Of a DNA stretch of 64,000 nt, positions 7,496 through 16,469 are shown one piece after another. This stretch comes from Prevotella sp. E2-28 (GTDB taxonomy: Bacteria; Bacteroidota; Bacteroidia; Bacteroidales; Bacteroidaceae). The stretch lies in NCBI RefSeq assembly GCF_022024055.1, contig NZ_CP091788.1, positions 620,001-684,000 of the forward strand, read 5' to 3'. Position numbers and translations under genes: made by a program. Every line of letters begins with the position of its first letter. Positions within the stretch are counted from its first letter, which is position 1. A model generated the notes under the pieces. That model had not been told where the DNA came from. It ran no database searches and saw only the letters and a program-made list of their open reading frames with translations.

Positions 7496-9346
7496 GTGAA
7501 GAATTACGAGCTGGACAATAGGCGGTTTGTGATAGCGGGCGTGGCAATACTGATTGTCGCTGTCTATATCATACGTTTGTTTACGCTCCAGCTAATGAGT
7601 GACGACTATAAGAAGAATGCAGACTCAAATGCTTTCCTGAAAAAGATTGATTATCCTTCCCGTGGCGTTATCACTGACCGTAACGGAAAACTGCTGGTAT
7701 ATAACCAACCGTCGTATGATATTATGGTAGTGATGAACGAGGCAAAGGACCATTTGGATACAATGGATTTCTGTGATGCCCTCGGCATTTCAAGGGCAGA
7801 ATTTGATGAACGCATGGCTAGCATCAAAGATCGTTCAAAGAATCCTGGTTATTCGCGTTTTACACAGCAGATGTTCCGAAGTCAGTTGTCTGACCATGAC
7901 TTCAGTGTGTTACAGGAGAAAATGTATCGTTTCCCTGGTTTTTATGTTCAGAAGCGTAGTATTCGCCAATACGAATATCCGTATGCAGCTCACGTATTAG
8001 GTGATGTAGCTGAGGTGTCACCTGCTGATATTGAGGAGGATGATTATTACCAGTCGGGCGACTACATAGGAAAGTTGGGCATAGAACGCTCGTATGAGAA
8101 ATATCTTCGCGGCGAGAAGGGCGTGCAGATATTGTTGCGTGATGCTCATGGACGTATTCAGGGTAGTTATATGAATGGTGAGCTAGACCGTCCACCAGTA
8201 CCTGGTAAGAACCTGACCCTTGGGCTCGATATTGAATTGCAGGCATTGGGTGAGCGTTTGTTGGAAGGGAAAATAGGATCGATTGTTGCTATTGAACCAA
8301 AGACGGGAGAGATATTATGTATGGTCAGTTCTCCAAGCTATGACCCTCGGATGATGGTTGGACGACAGCGTTCCAAAAGTCACCGTATGTTGAGTCAGGA
8401 TGCGTGGAAACCATTGTTGAACCGTTCTATCATGGGACAGTACCCGCCAGGCTCGACGTTTAAGACAACTCAGGCATTGACATTCCTTTCTGAGGGAATT
8501 ATTACTCCACAGACAGCATATCCCTGTTATCATGGTTTCGTGTTTAAAGGATTGCGCGTGGGATGTCATGGTCATGGTTCGCCTCTGCCGCTGGTGCCGG
8601 CTTTATCGACATCATGTAATGGTTTTTTCTGCTGGGGACTGTATCACATGATTGGTAACCGTCAGAAATATCCTACAGTGCAAGTGGCTATGGACACATG
8701 GCGCGACTATATGGTTTCCATGGGCTTTGGCTATCGGTTAGGTGTAGATCTGCCAGGCGAACGACGCGGCTTGATTCCTAATGCATTCTTTTATGATAAG
8801 GCTTATAAGGGTTCTTGGAATGGACTAACTATCATCTCTATATCTATCGGACAGGGTGAGGTAAATGCAACCCCTCTTCAGATTGCGAACTTAGGGGCTA
8901 CGATAGCTAACCGTGGTTATTTCATTACCCCTCATGTGGTGAAAACAATAGAGGATGGTGAACTGGATACCCTTTTCACTAAGAAACGTTATACGATGGC
9001 GAAGCGTGAGGCTTATGACTATGTGGTGCAGGGTATGCGTTCTGCAGCCCTTGGCGGTACATGTCATGAGTTGGCAAAATATGATTTTATGGCATGTGGC
9101 AAGACGGGTACGGCTCAGAACCGTGGTCATGACCACTCCGTTTTTATGGGATTTGCCCCTATGGATGATCCTAAGATAGCTGTAGCTGTTTATGTAGAAA
9201 ATGGTGGGTGGGGTGCAACCTACGGTGTGCCTATCGGTGGCTTGATTATGGAGAAGTATCTGCATGGTGAGTTGTCTGAGGCATCTAAGGCAAGGGCGCT
9301 TGATATTCAGGAAAAACGAATCAACTATGGTACGTCAGACAGATAG
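7496..9346 (+). CDS. mrdA: PBP2, elongation-specific peptidoglycan transpeptidase
   Basis: Penicillin-binding protein 2 cross-links peptidoglycan during elongation and works with RodA. Domain order is an N-terminal membrane helix (residues 12-32), the PBP dimerisation domain (about 55-215), then the transpeptidase. All three active-site motifs are present: STFK with Ser320 and Lys323 in PPGSTFKTTQ, SCN at residues 373-375, and KTGT near residue 530. The start is GTG at 7496-7498, nine bases after mreD, with AGGAAG upstream as a plausible ribosome site. The 3' end overlaps rodA by 20 bases. The length of 616 residues is normal. Confidence 0.96.
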   Translation: MKNYELDNRRFVIAGVAILIVAVYIIRLFTLQLMSDDYKKNADSNAFLKKIDYPSRGVITDRNGKLLVYNQPSYDIMVVMNEAKDHLDTMDFCDALGISRAEFDERMASIKDRSKNPGYSRFTQQMFRSQLSDHDFSVLQEKMYRFPGFYVQKRSIRQYEYPYAAHVLGDVAEVSPADIEEDDYYQSGDYIGKLGIERSYEKYLRGEKGVQILLRDAHGRIQGSYMNGELDRPPVPGKNLTLGLDIELQALGERLLEGKIGSIVAIEPKTGEILCMVSSPSYDPRMMVGRQRSKSHRMLSQDAWKPLLNRSIMGQYPPGSTFKTTQALTFLSEGIITPQTAYPCYHGFVFKGLRVGCHGHGSPLPLVPALSTSCNGFFCWGLYHMIGNRQKYPTVQVAMDTWRDYMVSMGFGYRLGVDLPGERRGLIPNAFFYDKAYKGSWNGLTIISISIGQGEVNATPLQIANLGATIANRGYFITPHVVKTIEDGELDTLFTKKRYTMAKREAYDYVVQGMRSAALGGTCHELAKYDFMACGKTGTAQNRGHDHSVFMGFAPMDDPKIAVAVYVENGGWGATYGVPIGGLIMEKYLHGELSEASKARALDIQEKRINYGTSDR

Positions 9347-10796
9347 GAAAAACAGCGTTATACGTTCCATTGACTGGTGGACGGTAATCATCTATGTGGC
9401 TCTGTTGTCATTTGGATGGATTAGTGTCTGCGGTGCCAGCTATGACTATGGTGATGCGGATCTGTTCTCACTATCGGCACGTTCTGGTATGCAGATTGTG
9501 TGGATAGGTACCTCACTCGTACTGGGTACTGTCCTGTTGTTGCTTGATGATAGACTTTACGATACTTTCGCTTATGTTATCTTTGGCATATTGCTATTAT
9601 TGCTGTTTGCAACGATATTCAATCCGCATAGTATCAAAGGATCCCGATCATGGCTTGTGCTTGGCCCTTTGCGCCTACAGCCTGCTGAGTTTGCCAAATT
9701 TGCAACGGCCTTGGCTTTGGCAAAGTTCATGGGTACATACGGCTATGATATCAATAAGACAAAAGATTTCCTGAAGACATTAGCTATTATCTTGACCCCC
9801 ATGCTCTTTATTGTCATGCAGCGTGAAACGGGTTCTGCACTGGTATATCTGGCTTTCTTCCTAGTGTTCTATCGTGAGGGAATGACGGGTAGTGTATTGT
9901 TTACGGGTGTAGCAATGGTGCTTTATTTTGTAATAGGAATCCGTTTTGCCGAGCCTACAATATGGCATACACCTACCTCGGTGGGGTATTTTGTGGTATT
10001 TATCCTGATCCAGGTATTTTCTTCTGCTATGATAGGCGTTTATTGCAGACGCTGGGATAAAGCTCTTTTATGTATGGGAGTATGTCAGGGTGTTACTCTT
10101 GTATGTCTGTTGTTTTCCTTCTATGTTATTCCATTTGACCTGTTTTGGGTGCAGTTGTCCTTGTGTGTGTTGCTGATGGGCTATTTGCTTTGGCATGCAA
10201 TGCGCACGCGTGTACATAATTATTTATGGATATTCGCATTTGCAGCAGGTTCTCTTATTTTCTTCAATTCTGCTGATTATGCCTTGAATAATGTATTGGA
10301 GAAGCATCAGCGTACACGTATTAATGTGTTATTGGGACTGGAAGAAGACTTGAAAGGTGCAGGCTATAATGTACATCAGAGTGAGATAGCCATTGGCTCA
10401 GGTGGTCTTGAAGGTAAAGGATTCCTGAATGGCACACAGACAAAGTTAAAGTATGTGCCTGAACAAGATACTGATTTTATCTTTTGTACCGTTGGTGAGG
10501 AAGAAGGTTTTGTGGGAGCTGCTGGTGTCCTTCTGTTGTTCCTGGCATTGATTCTAAGACTCATTCATTTGGCGGAACGTCAGCAAACAACATTTGGACG
10601 TGTTTACGGTTATTGTGTATTGTCCATATTCCTATTTCATGTGTTTATCAATGTTGGTATGGTATTAGGACTAACGCCGGTTATTGGTATTCCTTTGCCG
10701 TTTTTCTCTTATGGCGGATCGTCACTGTGGGGCTTTACGTTCTTGCTGTTTATCTTCTTGCGTATAGACGCTGGGCGTAACCTGATAAAGACCTAA
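9327..10796 (+). CDS. rodA: RodA, SEDS peptidoglycan glycosyltransferase
   Basis: SEDS-family polymerase that extends glycan strands in the elongasome with PBP2. The protein is polytopic. SEDS motifs are visible in GSRSWLVLGPLRLQPAEFAK near residue 110, in FIFCTVGEEEGFVGA and in PVIGIPLPFFSYGGSSLW near the C terminus. ATG at 9327 is chosen because it gives MVRQTDRKNSVIRSIDWWTV directly before the first helix. The longer frame from 9264 would overlap mrdA by 80 bases without adding conserved sequence. The length is 489 residues, longer than the 370-residue E. coli protein, with extra membrane segments in the middle (around residues 180-310) as in other Bacteroidetes. The 3' end overlaps the convergent gldH by four bases. 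Confidence 0.94.
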   Translation: MVRQTDRKNSVIRSIDWWTVIIYVALLSFGWISVCGASYDYGDADLFSLSARSGMQIVWIGTSLVLGTVLLLLDDRLYDTFAYVIFGILLLLLFATIFNPHSIKGSRSWLVLGPLRLQPAEFAKFATALALAKFMGTYGYDINKTKDFLKTLAIILTPMLFIVMQRETGSALVYLAFFLVFYREGMTGSVLFTGVAMVLYFVIGIRFAEPTIWHTPTSVGYFVVFILIQVFSSAMIGVYCRRWDKALLCMGVCQGVTLVCLLFSFYVIPFDLFWVQLSLCVLLMGYLLWHAMRTRVHNYLWIFAFAAGSLIFFNSADYALNNVLEKHQRTRINVLLGLEEDLKGAGYNVHQSEIAIGSGGLEGKGFLNGTQTKLKYVPEQDTDFIFCTVGEEEGFVGAAGVLLLFLALILRLIHLAERQQTTFGRVYGYCVLSIFLFHVFINVGMVLGLTPVIGIPLPFFSYGGSSLWGFTFLLFIFLRIDAGRNLIKT

Positions 10797-11266
10797 TTAT
10801 TCGTCTGCTTTTTTAAGCTGATACCGATGTCTGTGATACCAGGCAGCACTTCTCTTTTCATGTAATGGCTGATACTGATATGTACGGAATCGCCTTCCTT
10901 TAGCGTAATGGATGGTAGGGGTATGTCGTATTGTAAGTGCCTGAGTCCTTTTCCTAAGAAGTTGCCTTCCTGATTAGTCATTTGGATGTTGATGGTGTCT
11001 GAACTATGCGTGGCGTCAGGAAACACCTGCTGGTCAACAATAAGTGTCAGGTTTGTGAAAGGGTAGTTGTTGGTTGCCCTTAGTCCTAATGTCTGAAAAT
11101 AGTTGCCGTCTTCCTGACTGATAATATCAAATTCAGCCTTGTCACTACGTATCCATCCATTTGTACTGATGCTTTCATAGTGGCTATAAATTGTTGGGCG
11201 GTTGCAACTGGCCAGTGCCAGTGCAACCGCTATTATTGCATAGATGCTATTCTTGCGCAGGCTCAT
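10793..11266 (-). CDS. gldH: GldH-like lipoprotein
   Basis: A 157-residue lipoprotein of the GldH family, first described as needed for gliding motility in Flavobacterium. It is widely kept in non-motile Bacteroidales, where its role is unclear. The signal region AIIAVALALASCNRP has a lipobox cysteine at about residue 21. The body NGWIRSDKAEFDI and NLTLIVDQQVFPD fit the family. ATG at 11266 overlaps the ricT 3' end by 20 bases. An ATG four codons upstream (11278) is also possible. The long upstream extension of the frame is basic and merely antisense to low-complexity codons of ricT. It is the last gene of the metF-holB-ricT-gldH operon. Confidence 0.85.
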   Translation of the reverse strand: MSLRKNSIYAIIAVALALASCNRPTIYSHYESISTNGWIRSDKAEFDIISQEDGNYFQTLGLRATNNYPFTNLTLIVDQQVFPDATHSSDTINIQMTNQEGNFLGKGLRHLQYDIPLPSITLKEGDSVHISISHYMKREVLPGITDIGISLKKQTNN

Positions 11267-12401
11267 TCCTTGATTCATCCTTGGGCTTTTGTGGCTTCTT
11301 TTTCTTCTTTTTCTTCTTAGCCTTATCGAAACGATGGATGTCATCGCCAGCCAACAAGTCAACGGGTGCATTCTCCTGCTGTTTCTTCTTTTTCTCCTCA
11401 TCAGGCTGCAAATCGGCAGGCTTCTGTCCTCGCTTGTTCATCTCGATAATCTCCTTGGCGCGCTCTGCAGTGATAGTCTCCAGATTTGCGGCAATGCGCT
11501 TGTCTGTAGAGTAGGTAACGAGACCGGCAAGGATATCGGCTTTGAAATAGAAATAGTCGGAGTCGAGTGTCTGCAGTACGATTTCGCGATTGGGCAGTTT
11601 TTTGCCTGCTTCCATGTAGTCATCTACTTCGTAGTTTAGACAGCACTTCAGTTTTGCACACATACCTGCTAATTTCTGTGGATTCAATGAGATATCCTGA
11701 TAGCGGGCTGCACCTGTTGAGACACTCACGAAGTTCTTCATCCATGTAGCACAACAAAGCTCACGTCCGCAGGGACCAGTACCGCCAATGCGACCAGCTT
11801 CCTGACGGGCACCAATTTGCTTCATCTCAATGCGTACATGAAAGGCAGCAGCCAAGTCTTTAATCAACTGGCGGAAGTCCACACGTTCGTCAGCGATATA
11901 GTAGAAAATGGCTTTCTGACCATCGCCTTGATACTCTACGTCGCCAATCTTCATGTCCAATCCCAGATTCTTGGCTATCTCGCGGCTTTGAATCATGGTC
12001 TCGTGTTCGCGGGCTTTTGCTTCGTGGTATTTGTCCATGTCAACTTGACGAGCCAGTCGGTAGATGCGTTTGATATCATCAGCACTTTTCAGGTTGGCTT
12101 TCTTGATTTGCAAGTTTACGAGGCGGCCAGTTAATGTAACCACGCCGATATCATGACCAGGGCTAGCTTCTACTGCTACTATATCGCCTTTTTTCAGGGG
12201 CAGATTGTTCACATTATGGTAATAGCCCTTACGGGTGTGTTTGAACTGCACCTCCACCAAGTCGGTTGTGTCCATATTGCCTGGAACGTCAGCCAGCCAG
12301 TCGTAGGTATTCAACTGTCGGTCCTGTCGTCCTACGGCGGCTCTACAGAGTCCACGGTCACAGCCTGTTCGTATTTCGTAAGTCCTTTGTTTCTCTTCCA
12401 T
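11247..12401 (-). CDS. ricT: RicT/PSP1-family regulatory protein
   Basis: PSP1 C-terminal domain protein, homologous to Bacillus RicT (YaaT). In Bacillus RicT works with RicA and RicF in an iron-sulfur complex that affects RNA processing and development. Its role in Bacteroidetes is not established. The PSP1 core is visible: NVNNLPLKKGDIVAVEASPG and the cysteine motif GGTGPCGRELCCATW near residue 215, followed by KLAGMCAKLKCCLNYE. Residues 1-30 contain a further CDRGLCRAAV motif. The C terminus from about residue 335 is a lysine-rich, low-complexity tail ending in a run of about nine lysines (KKKKKKKKK). It is five bases from holB, the same neighbourhood as Bacillus holB-ricT, which supports the assignment. 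Confidence 0.92.
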   Translation of the reverse strand: MEEKQRTYEIRTGCDRGLCRAAVGRQDRQLNTYDWLADVPGNMDTTDLVEVQFKHTRKGYYHNVNNLPLKKGDIVAVEASPGHDIGVVTLTGRLVNLQIKKANLKSADDIKRIYRLARQVDMDKYHEAKAREHETMIQSREIAKNLGLDMKIGDVEYQGDGQKAIFYYIADERVDFRQLIKDLAAAFHVRIEMKQIGARQEAGRIGGTGPCGRELCCATWMKNFVSVSTGAARYQDISLNPQKLAGMCAKLKCCLNYEVDDYMEAGKKLPNREIVLQTLDSDYFYFKADILAGLVTYSTDKRIAANLETITAERAKEIIEMNKRGQKPADLQPDEEKKKKQQENAPVDLLAGDDIHRFDKAKKKKKKKKPQKPKDESRNEPAQE

Positions 12402-12406
12402 TTATT

Positions 12407-13507
12407 TTATTTTTGAATAAGCAATACAATCATTTGTAGAGCAAAATCGAAGAATACAATCTTCGAATTTGCGTTTTGTCCTATATCTCGGATAGCACGA
12501 TTGGCCAAGTCATAGAGTGGAAGAATATTTCCTTCATTGATAAAGCGGGCGAAATTCTTTGCAAAATTCTCCTCCTCCTGAGTCATATATGTCAATTCAG
12601 AATTTTGGAAGTTGCTCATAAAATTCTCGCGTAGCATTCGTAGAAAGAATATCAGGAAACGTTTCTGCTTCTCTCGGCCAAAACCGCTCATCGTCTCACT
12701 CCATCTCCTTAAGTCGCGCACCTTGCGTTGGTAAGCCAGTCGCATCAACATGATAAAGAGGTCCAGAAACTGCTCGTTTTCCGAACCGGCCATCAATGCT
12801 TCCGTTGCCTTCAGCCATGAACCGTTAGCAAGTCGGCTGATGCGTTGTGCCGAGTTCTCGTCAATCCCTCTTTTCTCAATGAGGGCCTGTCGAATGTCTT
12901 CGCTGGCAATCTTCTTGACGTCTATGCGCTGTACACGACTACGGATGGTCTCCAACAGTTTGTCAGGCTCTTCGCAAATCATGATGAACACTGTTTGCGA
13001 GGGAGGCTCTTCTATGAGCTTCAGCAGTTTGTTAGCGCATTCAATGTTCATGCGTTCAGGTAGCCAAATAATGCTTACTTTATAGCCACCCTGACTTGAT
13101 TTGAGTGATAGCTTGCGTACTAAGTCATCGCTTTCTCCTGCTGTAATGATAGCCTGTTGATTTTCTGCTCCAATAGCAGTCAGCCATTCGTCCAGCGTAA
13201 AATAAGGCCCCTGCATGATCAGTTCGTGCCATTCGCGCGCAAAGTCATCGCTCACAGGCTTATGGTCACTACTCATTGAGGGCAGTTTGATGGTGGGGTA
13301 GGTGAAGTGCAGGTCTGGATGCTCTAGTTTTTGCACCATGGCATTGTCTTCGCCTAATAAGTAGGATGCAAAGGCTACTGCTAAAGCCATCTTTCCACTA
13401 CCTGTAGGGCCGCAAAGCATAATGGCATGAGGCAGACGCTCTTCTCTGACCATCTGTATCAGGCGCTCTTGCACCTCTTTCTGTCCTATGACTTCACTGA
13501 ACCTCAC
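12407..13507 (-). CDS. holB: DNA polymerase III delta-prime subunit
   Basis: Clamp-loader AAA+ subunit that helps place the sliding clamp on DNA. The N-terminal RFSEVIGQKEVQERLIQMV and the Walker A MLCGPTGSGKMA near residue 33 are present. The sensor region MNIECANKLLKLIEEPPSQT and the arginine-bearing TIRSRVQRIDVK are clear. The usual zinc-binding cysteines of delta-prime are not evident, which is seen in Bacteroidetes. The length of 366 residues is normal. The gene is three bases after metF and five before ricT. Confidence 0.9.
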   Translation of the reverse strand: MRFSEVIGQKEVQERLIQMVREERLPHAIMLCGPTGSGKMALAVAFASYLLGEDNAMVQKLEHPDLHFTYPTIKLPSMSSDHKPVSDDFAREWHELIMQGPYFTLDEWLTAIGAENQQAIITAGESDDLVRKLSLKSSQGGYKVSIIWLPERMNIECANKLLKLIEEPPSQTVFIMICEEPDKLLETIRSRVQRIDVKKIASEDIRQALIEKRGIDENSAQRISRLANGSWLKATEALMAGSENEQFLDLFIMLMRLAYQRKVRDLRRWSETMSGFGREKQKRFLIFFLRMLRENFMSNFQNSELTYMTQEEENFAKNFARFINEGNILPLYDLANRAIRDIGQNANSKIVFFDFALQMIVLLIQK

Positions 13508-13510
13508 TCC

Positions 13511-14470
13511 TTATTCTTTCAGTCTTTTAACAATCTCCACCACAGAATCTACAGCTCCAACGGTGTAGAAGTGAATATCATTCACACCATGTGCATAGAG
13601 TTCGCGGCACTGTTGTACAGTCCATTCTATGCCCAACTGTTTAGCGTCGGCATCTGTCTTACATTTCACTATATCCTTAGCCAAAGCCTCAGGAATGTCA
13701 CAATGGAATGTACGAGGTACTACGCTGAGCTGATTCAACTTAGCGAGTGGCTTAATGCCAGGAATGATTGGAATCGTGATACCCATCTGACGAGCCTTTT
13801 CAACGAAAGTGAAGTATTTCTCATTATCATAGAAAAGCTGTGTTACAGCATATTGCGCCCCTAGTTCCTGTTTCTCTTTCAGATAGAGCATGTCCATTTC
13901 CAAATTAGGCGCCTCCTCGTGCTTCTCAGGATAGCAAGCTACACCAATATCGAACTTAGAGCCAGGGTTCTTGATGGGCTCGCCGTTGACAAAGAATCCC
14001 TCGTTGAAACGCTGTACCTGGCGAATCAAGTCCGTTGTGTGGCTGTAGCCACCTGGTGTTGGCGTAAACACACGATCTTCTTTCGCTTTGTCACCGCGAA
14101 GTAACAATAAGTCGGTAATACCTAGGAACTGCAGGTCTAGCAACTCGTATTCTATGTCCTCTGCAGAGGCTCCGCTACAGATGACATGTGGCTGTACGGG
14201 CACATTGAATCGCTGCTGGATGGCTGCGGCCACGGCTACAGTACCAGGACGCAAACGCATACGTTGACGCTCGAAGCGTCCATCGCTTAATTCCTTATAT
14301 ACAAACTCGCTATGATGCGTGGTAATATTAATGAAAGCGGGATTCAGTTCGCACAACTTTTCAATGTCGGCAAACAACCGCTCTGTGCCTGTCCCCTTCA
14401 GTGGGGGCAGCACCTCGAACGAGAACTGGTGCTCGTCGCTGTTTTTGGTTATCAGGTTTGCTACGGCCAT
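13511..14470 (-). CDS. metF: MetF, methylenetetrahydrofolate reductase
   Basis: Flavoenzyme reducing 5,10-methylene-THF to 5-methyl-THF for methionine synthesis. Family motifs are FSFEVLPPLKGTGTERL at the N terminus, NITTHHSE, PHVICSGASAEDIEYELL and GAQYAVTQLFYDNEKYF. The 319-residue length is slightly above the 296 of E. coli. I place the start at ATG 14468-14470 (MAVANLITKNS). The frame continues 13 codons upstream, but that part would run through the -7 box and spacer of its own promoter. The predicted transcript start is only about five bases before this ATG, so the message is nearly leaderless. It is the first gene of metF-holB-ricT-gldH. Confidence 0.93.
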   Translation of the reverse strand: MAVANLITKNSDEHQFSFEVLPPLKGTGTERLFADIEKLCELNPAFINITTHHSEFVYKELSDGRFERQRMRLRPGTVAVAAAIQQRFNVPVQPHVICSGASAEDIEYELLDLQFLGITDLLLLRGDKAKEDRVFTPTPGGYSHTTDLIRQVQRFNEGFFVNGEPIKNPGSKFDIGVACYPEKHEEAPNLEMDMLYLKEKQELGAQYAVTQLFYDNEKYFTFVEKARQMGITIPIIPGIKPLAKLNQLSVVPRTFHCDIPEALAKDIVKCKTDADAKQLGIEWTVQQCRELYAHGVNDIHFYTVGAVDSVVEIVKRLKE

Positions 14471-14478
14471 AATAGGCT

Positions 14479-14510
14479 GCAAAGTTACGAAAAGTTGAGC
14501 ACAATACAAA
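14479..14510 (-). promoter_or_regulatory. Consensus promoter for metF operon
   Basis: TTTG (14510-14507), a 19-base spacer and TAACTTTG (14487-14480) on the minus strand give an exact consensus. The -7 box ends nine bases before the ATG. The stretch CAAAGTTACGAAAAGT is shared with the dispersed repeat at 16171 and 32323. Confidence 0.85.
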
Positions 14511-14540
14511 AAAACTTGTTCTTTTTTTGGAATAGGGCAC

Positions 14541-16109
14541 CTACTTTCGTTGATTCTCAGTCTCTTCGCGCTTCGCTTTATAGAAACGGTCTACGAAATT
14601 GATTTGCTCGCGATTGGGAACCATTATGAGTGAGGCACCGTTACTGAATTGCATTGTGGTAGGTTTGCTATCATCGAATGTGGGCCAGTAGGGCAGTCCC
14701 TTTCCATTTGGATTACCTGTTTTTGCAAAGTTTACCCAATACTGTTGGAGCATCTCGGCAACGGCTGCCTCATGGGGATATTGGTCGGCATGAGAAATGA
14801 ATTCATTGTTCAAATACATGATATCGTCTGCATGAGCCACGCCCTTGCGACGCGAATCCTGTGAGAAACTACGTGTAGAAGGTTGGGCCAGATAGGCTGC
14901 ATAGGCTCCACTCTTGCCAGTCTTAGTTTGCAGACTCACCCATGCATAGGATGGCCATGCGAATCCCATATCGCGGAAGGCATCTCCAAAACCATGCCAG
15001 GCTTCGTCGTCAGTATTGCCAGGATAGTATTTCAAGGCTTCATTGGCCCAGTTACCGAAGATATTGCTGACCGTCTTCTTATAATCCTCAGCCTTGATAT
15101 TGCCAGGCGCAAAGAGGGCACCTTCATCGCTGTTAGTCATCACAATAACGGGCACATCATTATATTCGCCTCGTTCGTAGAGACGGTATTGGTCATCGCA
15201 GATGACATAGCCATCGACACAAGGCCAAAAACCAGCGAATCCTACATTGCCGTCGCAGAGCGCCATCGCGTCCATCTTACGCATTTGTTTGATGTTCTTT
15301 TTCTTCAAGTGTTTTTGGAAAGCTAATCCCTGTTGCTCAGCACCTTTCTGTGAGGCATCAAGTCCTAAACTACGCGGCTGATCACTCCATGGGGCAAACG
15401 AACCACCGCTATGACTAATAACGGCACGGAAGAGCCCTTTGGTTAAAGGTGATGCACATAGCATACTACAACTGATAGCACCAGCCGATTCGCCAAAGAT
15501 TGTTACCTTCGAAGGATCACCACCAAAGTTCTTGATGTTGCGCTGCACCCATTGTAGGGCGTATATTTGATCTAGCAAACCATAGTTTCCGGAATGTCCA
15601 TCAGGTGACTCTTTGCTGAGTTCAGGATGGGCCATAAAGCCCAGTGCTCCAGTACGATATTCAATGCTGACGATGACTACACCACGACGGGCAAGACTTG
15701 TCCAGAGGTCGCCACCATACCATTCCGTTTGGAAGCCGCCGCCATGAATCCATACCATCACAGGTAGCTGGTCTGTAACGGATTTCGCAGGCGTAGCGAT
15801 GCCTAGATATAAACAGTCCTCACTCATCATGTCGGCCGTTCTGCCAGGACGAGTGGGCTGTGGGGGTAAAGGGCCAAATGTGTCGCACACCCTGACACCC
15901 TCCCATGATTTAGCAGGCTGTGGCGCCTTCCAACGCAGGTCGCCTACAGGTGGTGCAGCATAGGGAATAGCCTTAAATACAGCTAAGTCACCGTCAACGA
16001 TTCCTTCTACATCGCCTGTTTCCACGTGTGTTTTCAGTAATGGTTGTCCTTGCGCTTCTGTTATTAAAACAAATAGTCCTAAGACCAATAATGATAGACA
16101 CTTTTTCAT
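14541..16109 (-). CDS. Secreted type-B carboxylesterase
   Basis: Alpha/beta hydrolase of the carboxylesterase type B family (PnbA-like), expected to hydrolyse esters in the periplasm or outside the cell. The Sec signal peptide is MKKCLSLLVLGLFVL..., ending at AQGQ near residue 22. Family landmarks are FKAIPYAAPPVGDLRWKAPQ, EDCLYL, the oxyanion motif WIHGGGF and the nucleophile elbow GESAGA near residue 210. An acidic member in NSDEGALF and a histidine in RKGVAHADDIMYL complete a plausible triad. The substrate cannot be told from sequence. In gut and rumen Prevotella such enzymes often act on plant-cell-wall esters. Two promoter-like pairs lie upstream, inside the dispersed repeat at 16171-16294. 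Confidence 0.9.
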   Translation of the reverse strand: MKKCLSLLVLGLFVLITEAQGQPLLKTHVETGDVEGIVDGDLAVFKAIPYAAPPVGDLRWKAPQPAKSWEGVRVCDTFGPLPPQPTRPGRTADMMSEDCLYLGIATPAKSVTDQLPVMVWIHGGGFQTEWYGGDLWTSLARRGVVIVSIEYRTGALGFMAHPELSKESPDGHSGNYGLLDQIYALQWVQRNIKNFGGDPSKVTIFGESAGAISCSMLCASPLTKGLFRAVISHSGGSFAPWSDQPRSLGLDASQKGAEQQGLAFQKHLKKKNIKQMRKMDAMALCDGNVGFAGFWPCVDGYVICDDQYRLYERGEYNDVPVIVMTNSDEGALFAPGNIKAEDYKKTVSNIFGNWANEALKYYPGNTDDEAWHGFGDAFRDMGFAWPSYAWVSLQTKTGKSGAYAAYLAQPSTRSFSQDSRRKGVAHADDIMYLNNEFISHADQYPHEAAVAEMLQQYWVNFAKTGNPNGKGLPYWPTFDDSKPTTMQFSNGASLIMVPNREQINFVDRFYKAKREETENQRK

Positions 16110-16171
16110 AAGTTTGCTAAGAATGATTTTTAATTATTGATGTAAGTTCGTTAAATATCGTTTATTGAGGA

Positions 16172-16203
16172 CAAAGTTACGAAAAAACGAAGGAAAAGCC
16201 AAA
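16172..16203 (-). promoter_or_regulatory. Promoter pair 1 in repeat A
   Basis: TTTG (16203-16200), a 20-base spacer and TAACTTTG (16179-16172) point toward the esterase gene, whose ATG is 62 bases downstream of the box. Confidence 0.7.
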
Positions 16204-16244
16204 TTTATTTGAGCTTTTCTGAGTGCTAGTAACTTCGGCGAAGC

Positions 16245-16275
16245 CAAAGTTACGAAAAGTCGAGTGAAATGCAAA
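16245..16275 (-). promoter_or_regulatory. Promoter pair 2 in repeat A
   Basis: TTTG (16275-16272), a 19-base spacer and TAACTTTG (16252-16245) form a second, exact consensus in tandem with pair 1. Confidence 0.65.
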
Positions 16276-16385
16276 AGGAAAACAAGTTTTTCTTACAAAG
16301 TTGCACTTTTGTAATGCAAAGTTCATGGACAAAAGGACACAAAGATTAAAAATAGTTTACAGCGTTTCTTTTTCCCTTTCTCTTT

Positions 16386-16416
16386 TTTGTCATATGAAAA
16401 ATACCGTATATCTTTG
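16386..16416 (+). promoter_or_regulatory. Consensus promoter for hypothetical gene 16492
   Basis: TTTG (16386-16389), a 19-base spacer and TATCTTTG (16409-16416) form an exact pair. The leader to the ATG would be about 70 bases. Confidence 0.8.
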
Positions 16417-16469
16417 CAAGTAATAAAACCATTAGGAATCTTTCTTAGATATGAGAGCGATGAATCAAA

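Larger units (their letters stand above)
16171..16294. repeat. Dispersed 124-bp repeat, copy A
   Basis: The block matches 32323-32446 in the same orientation with 121 of 124 identical bases by my alignment (differences at 16266, 16284 and 16285). It contains two partial internal copies of CAAAGTTACGAAAA. No coding potential is evident. It sits directly upstream of the esterase gene. Confidence 0.9.

Noticed and set aside
9264..9326. Longer N terminus for RodA
   Set aside because: It would overlap mrdA by 80 bases and add a basic stretch without similarity. The ATG at 9327 directly precedes the first membrane helix.
11267..11401. A 45-residue N-terminal extension of GldH
   Set aside because: It is Arg/Lys-rich, is the frame-shifted reading of the low-complexity ricT tail, and would bury the lipoprotein signal.
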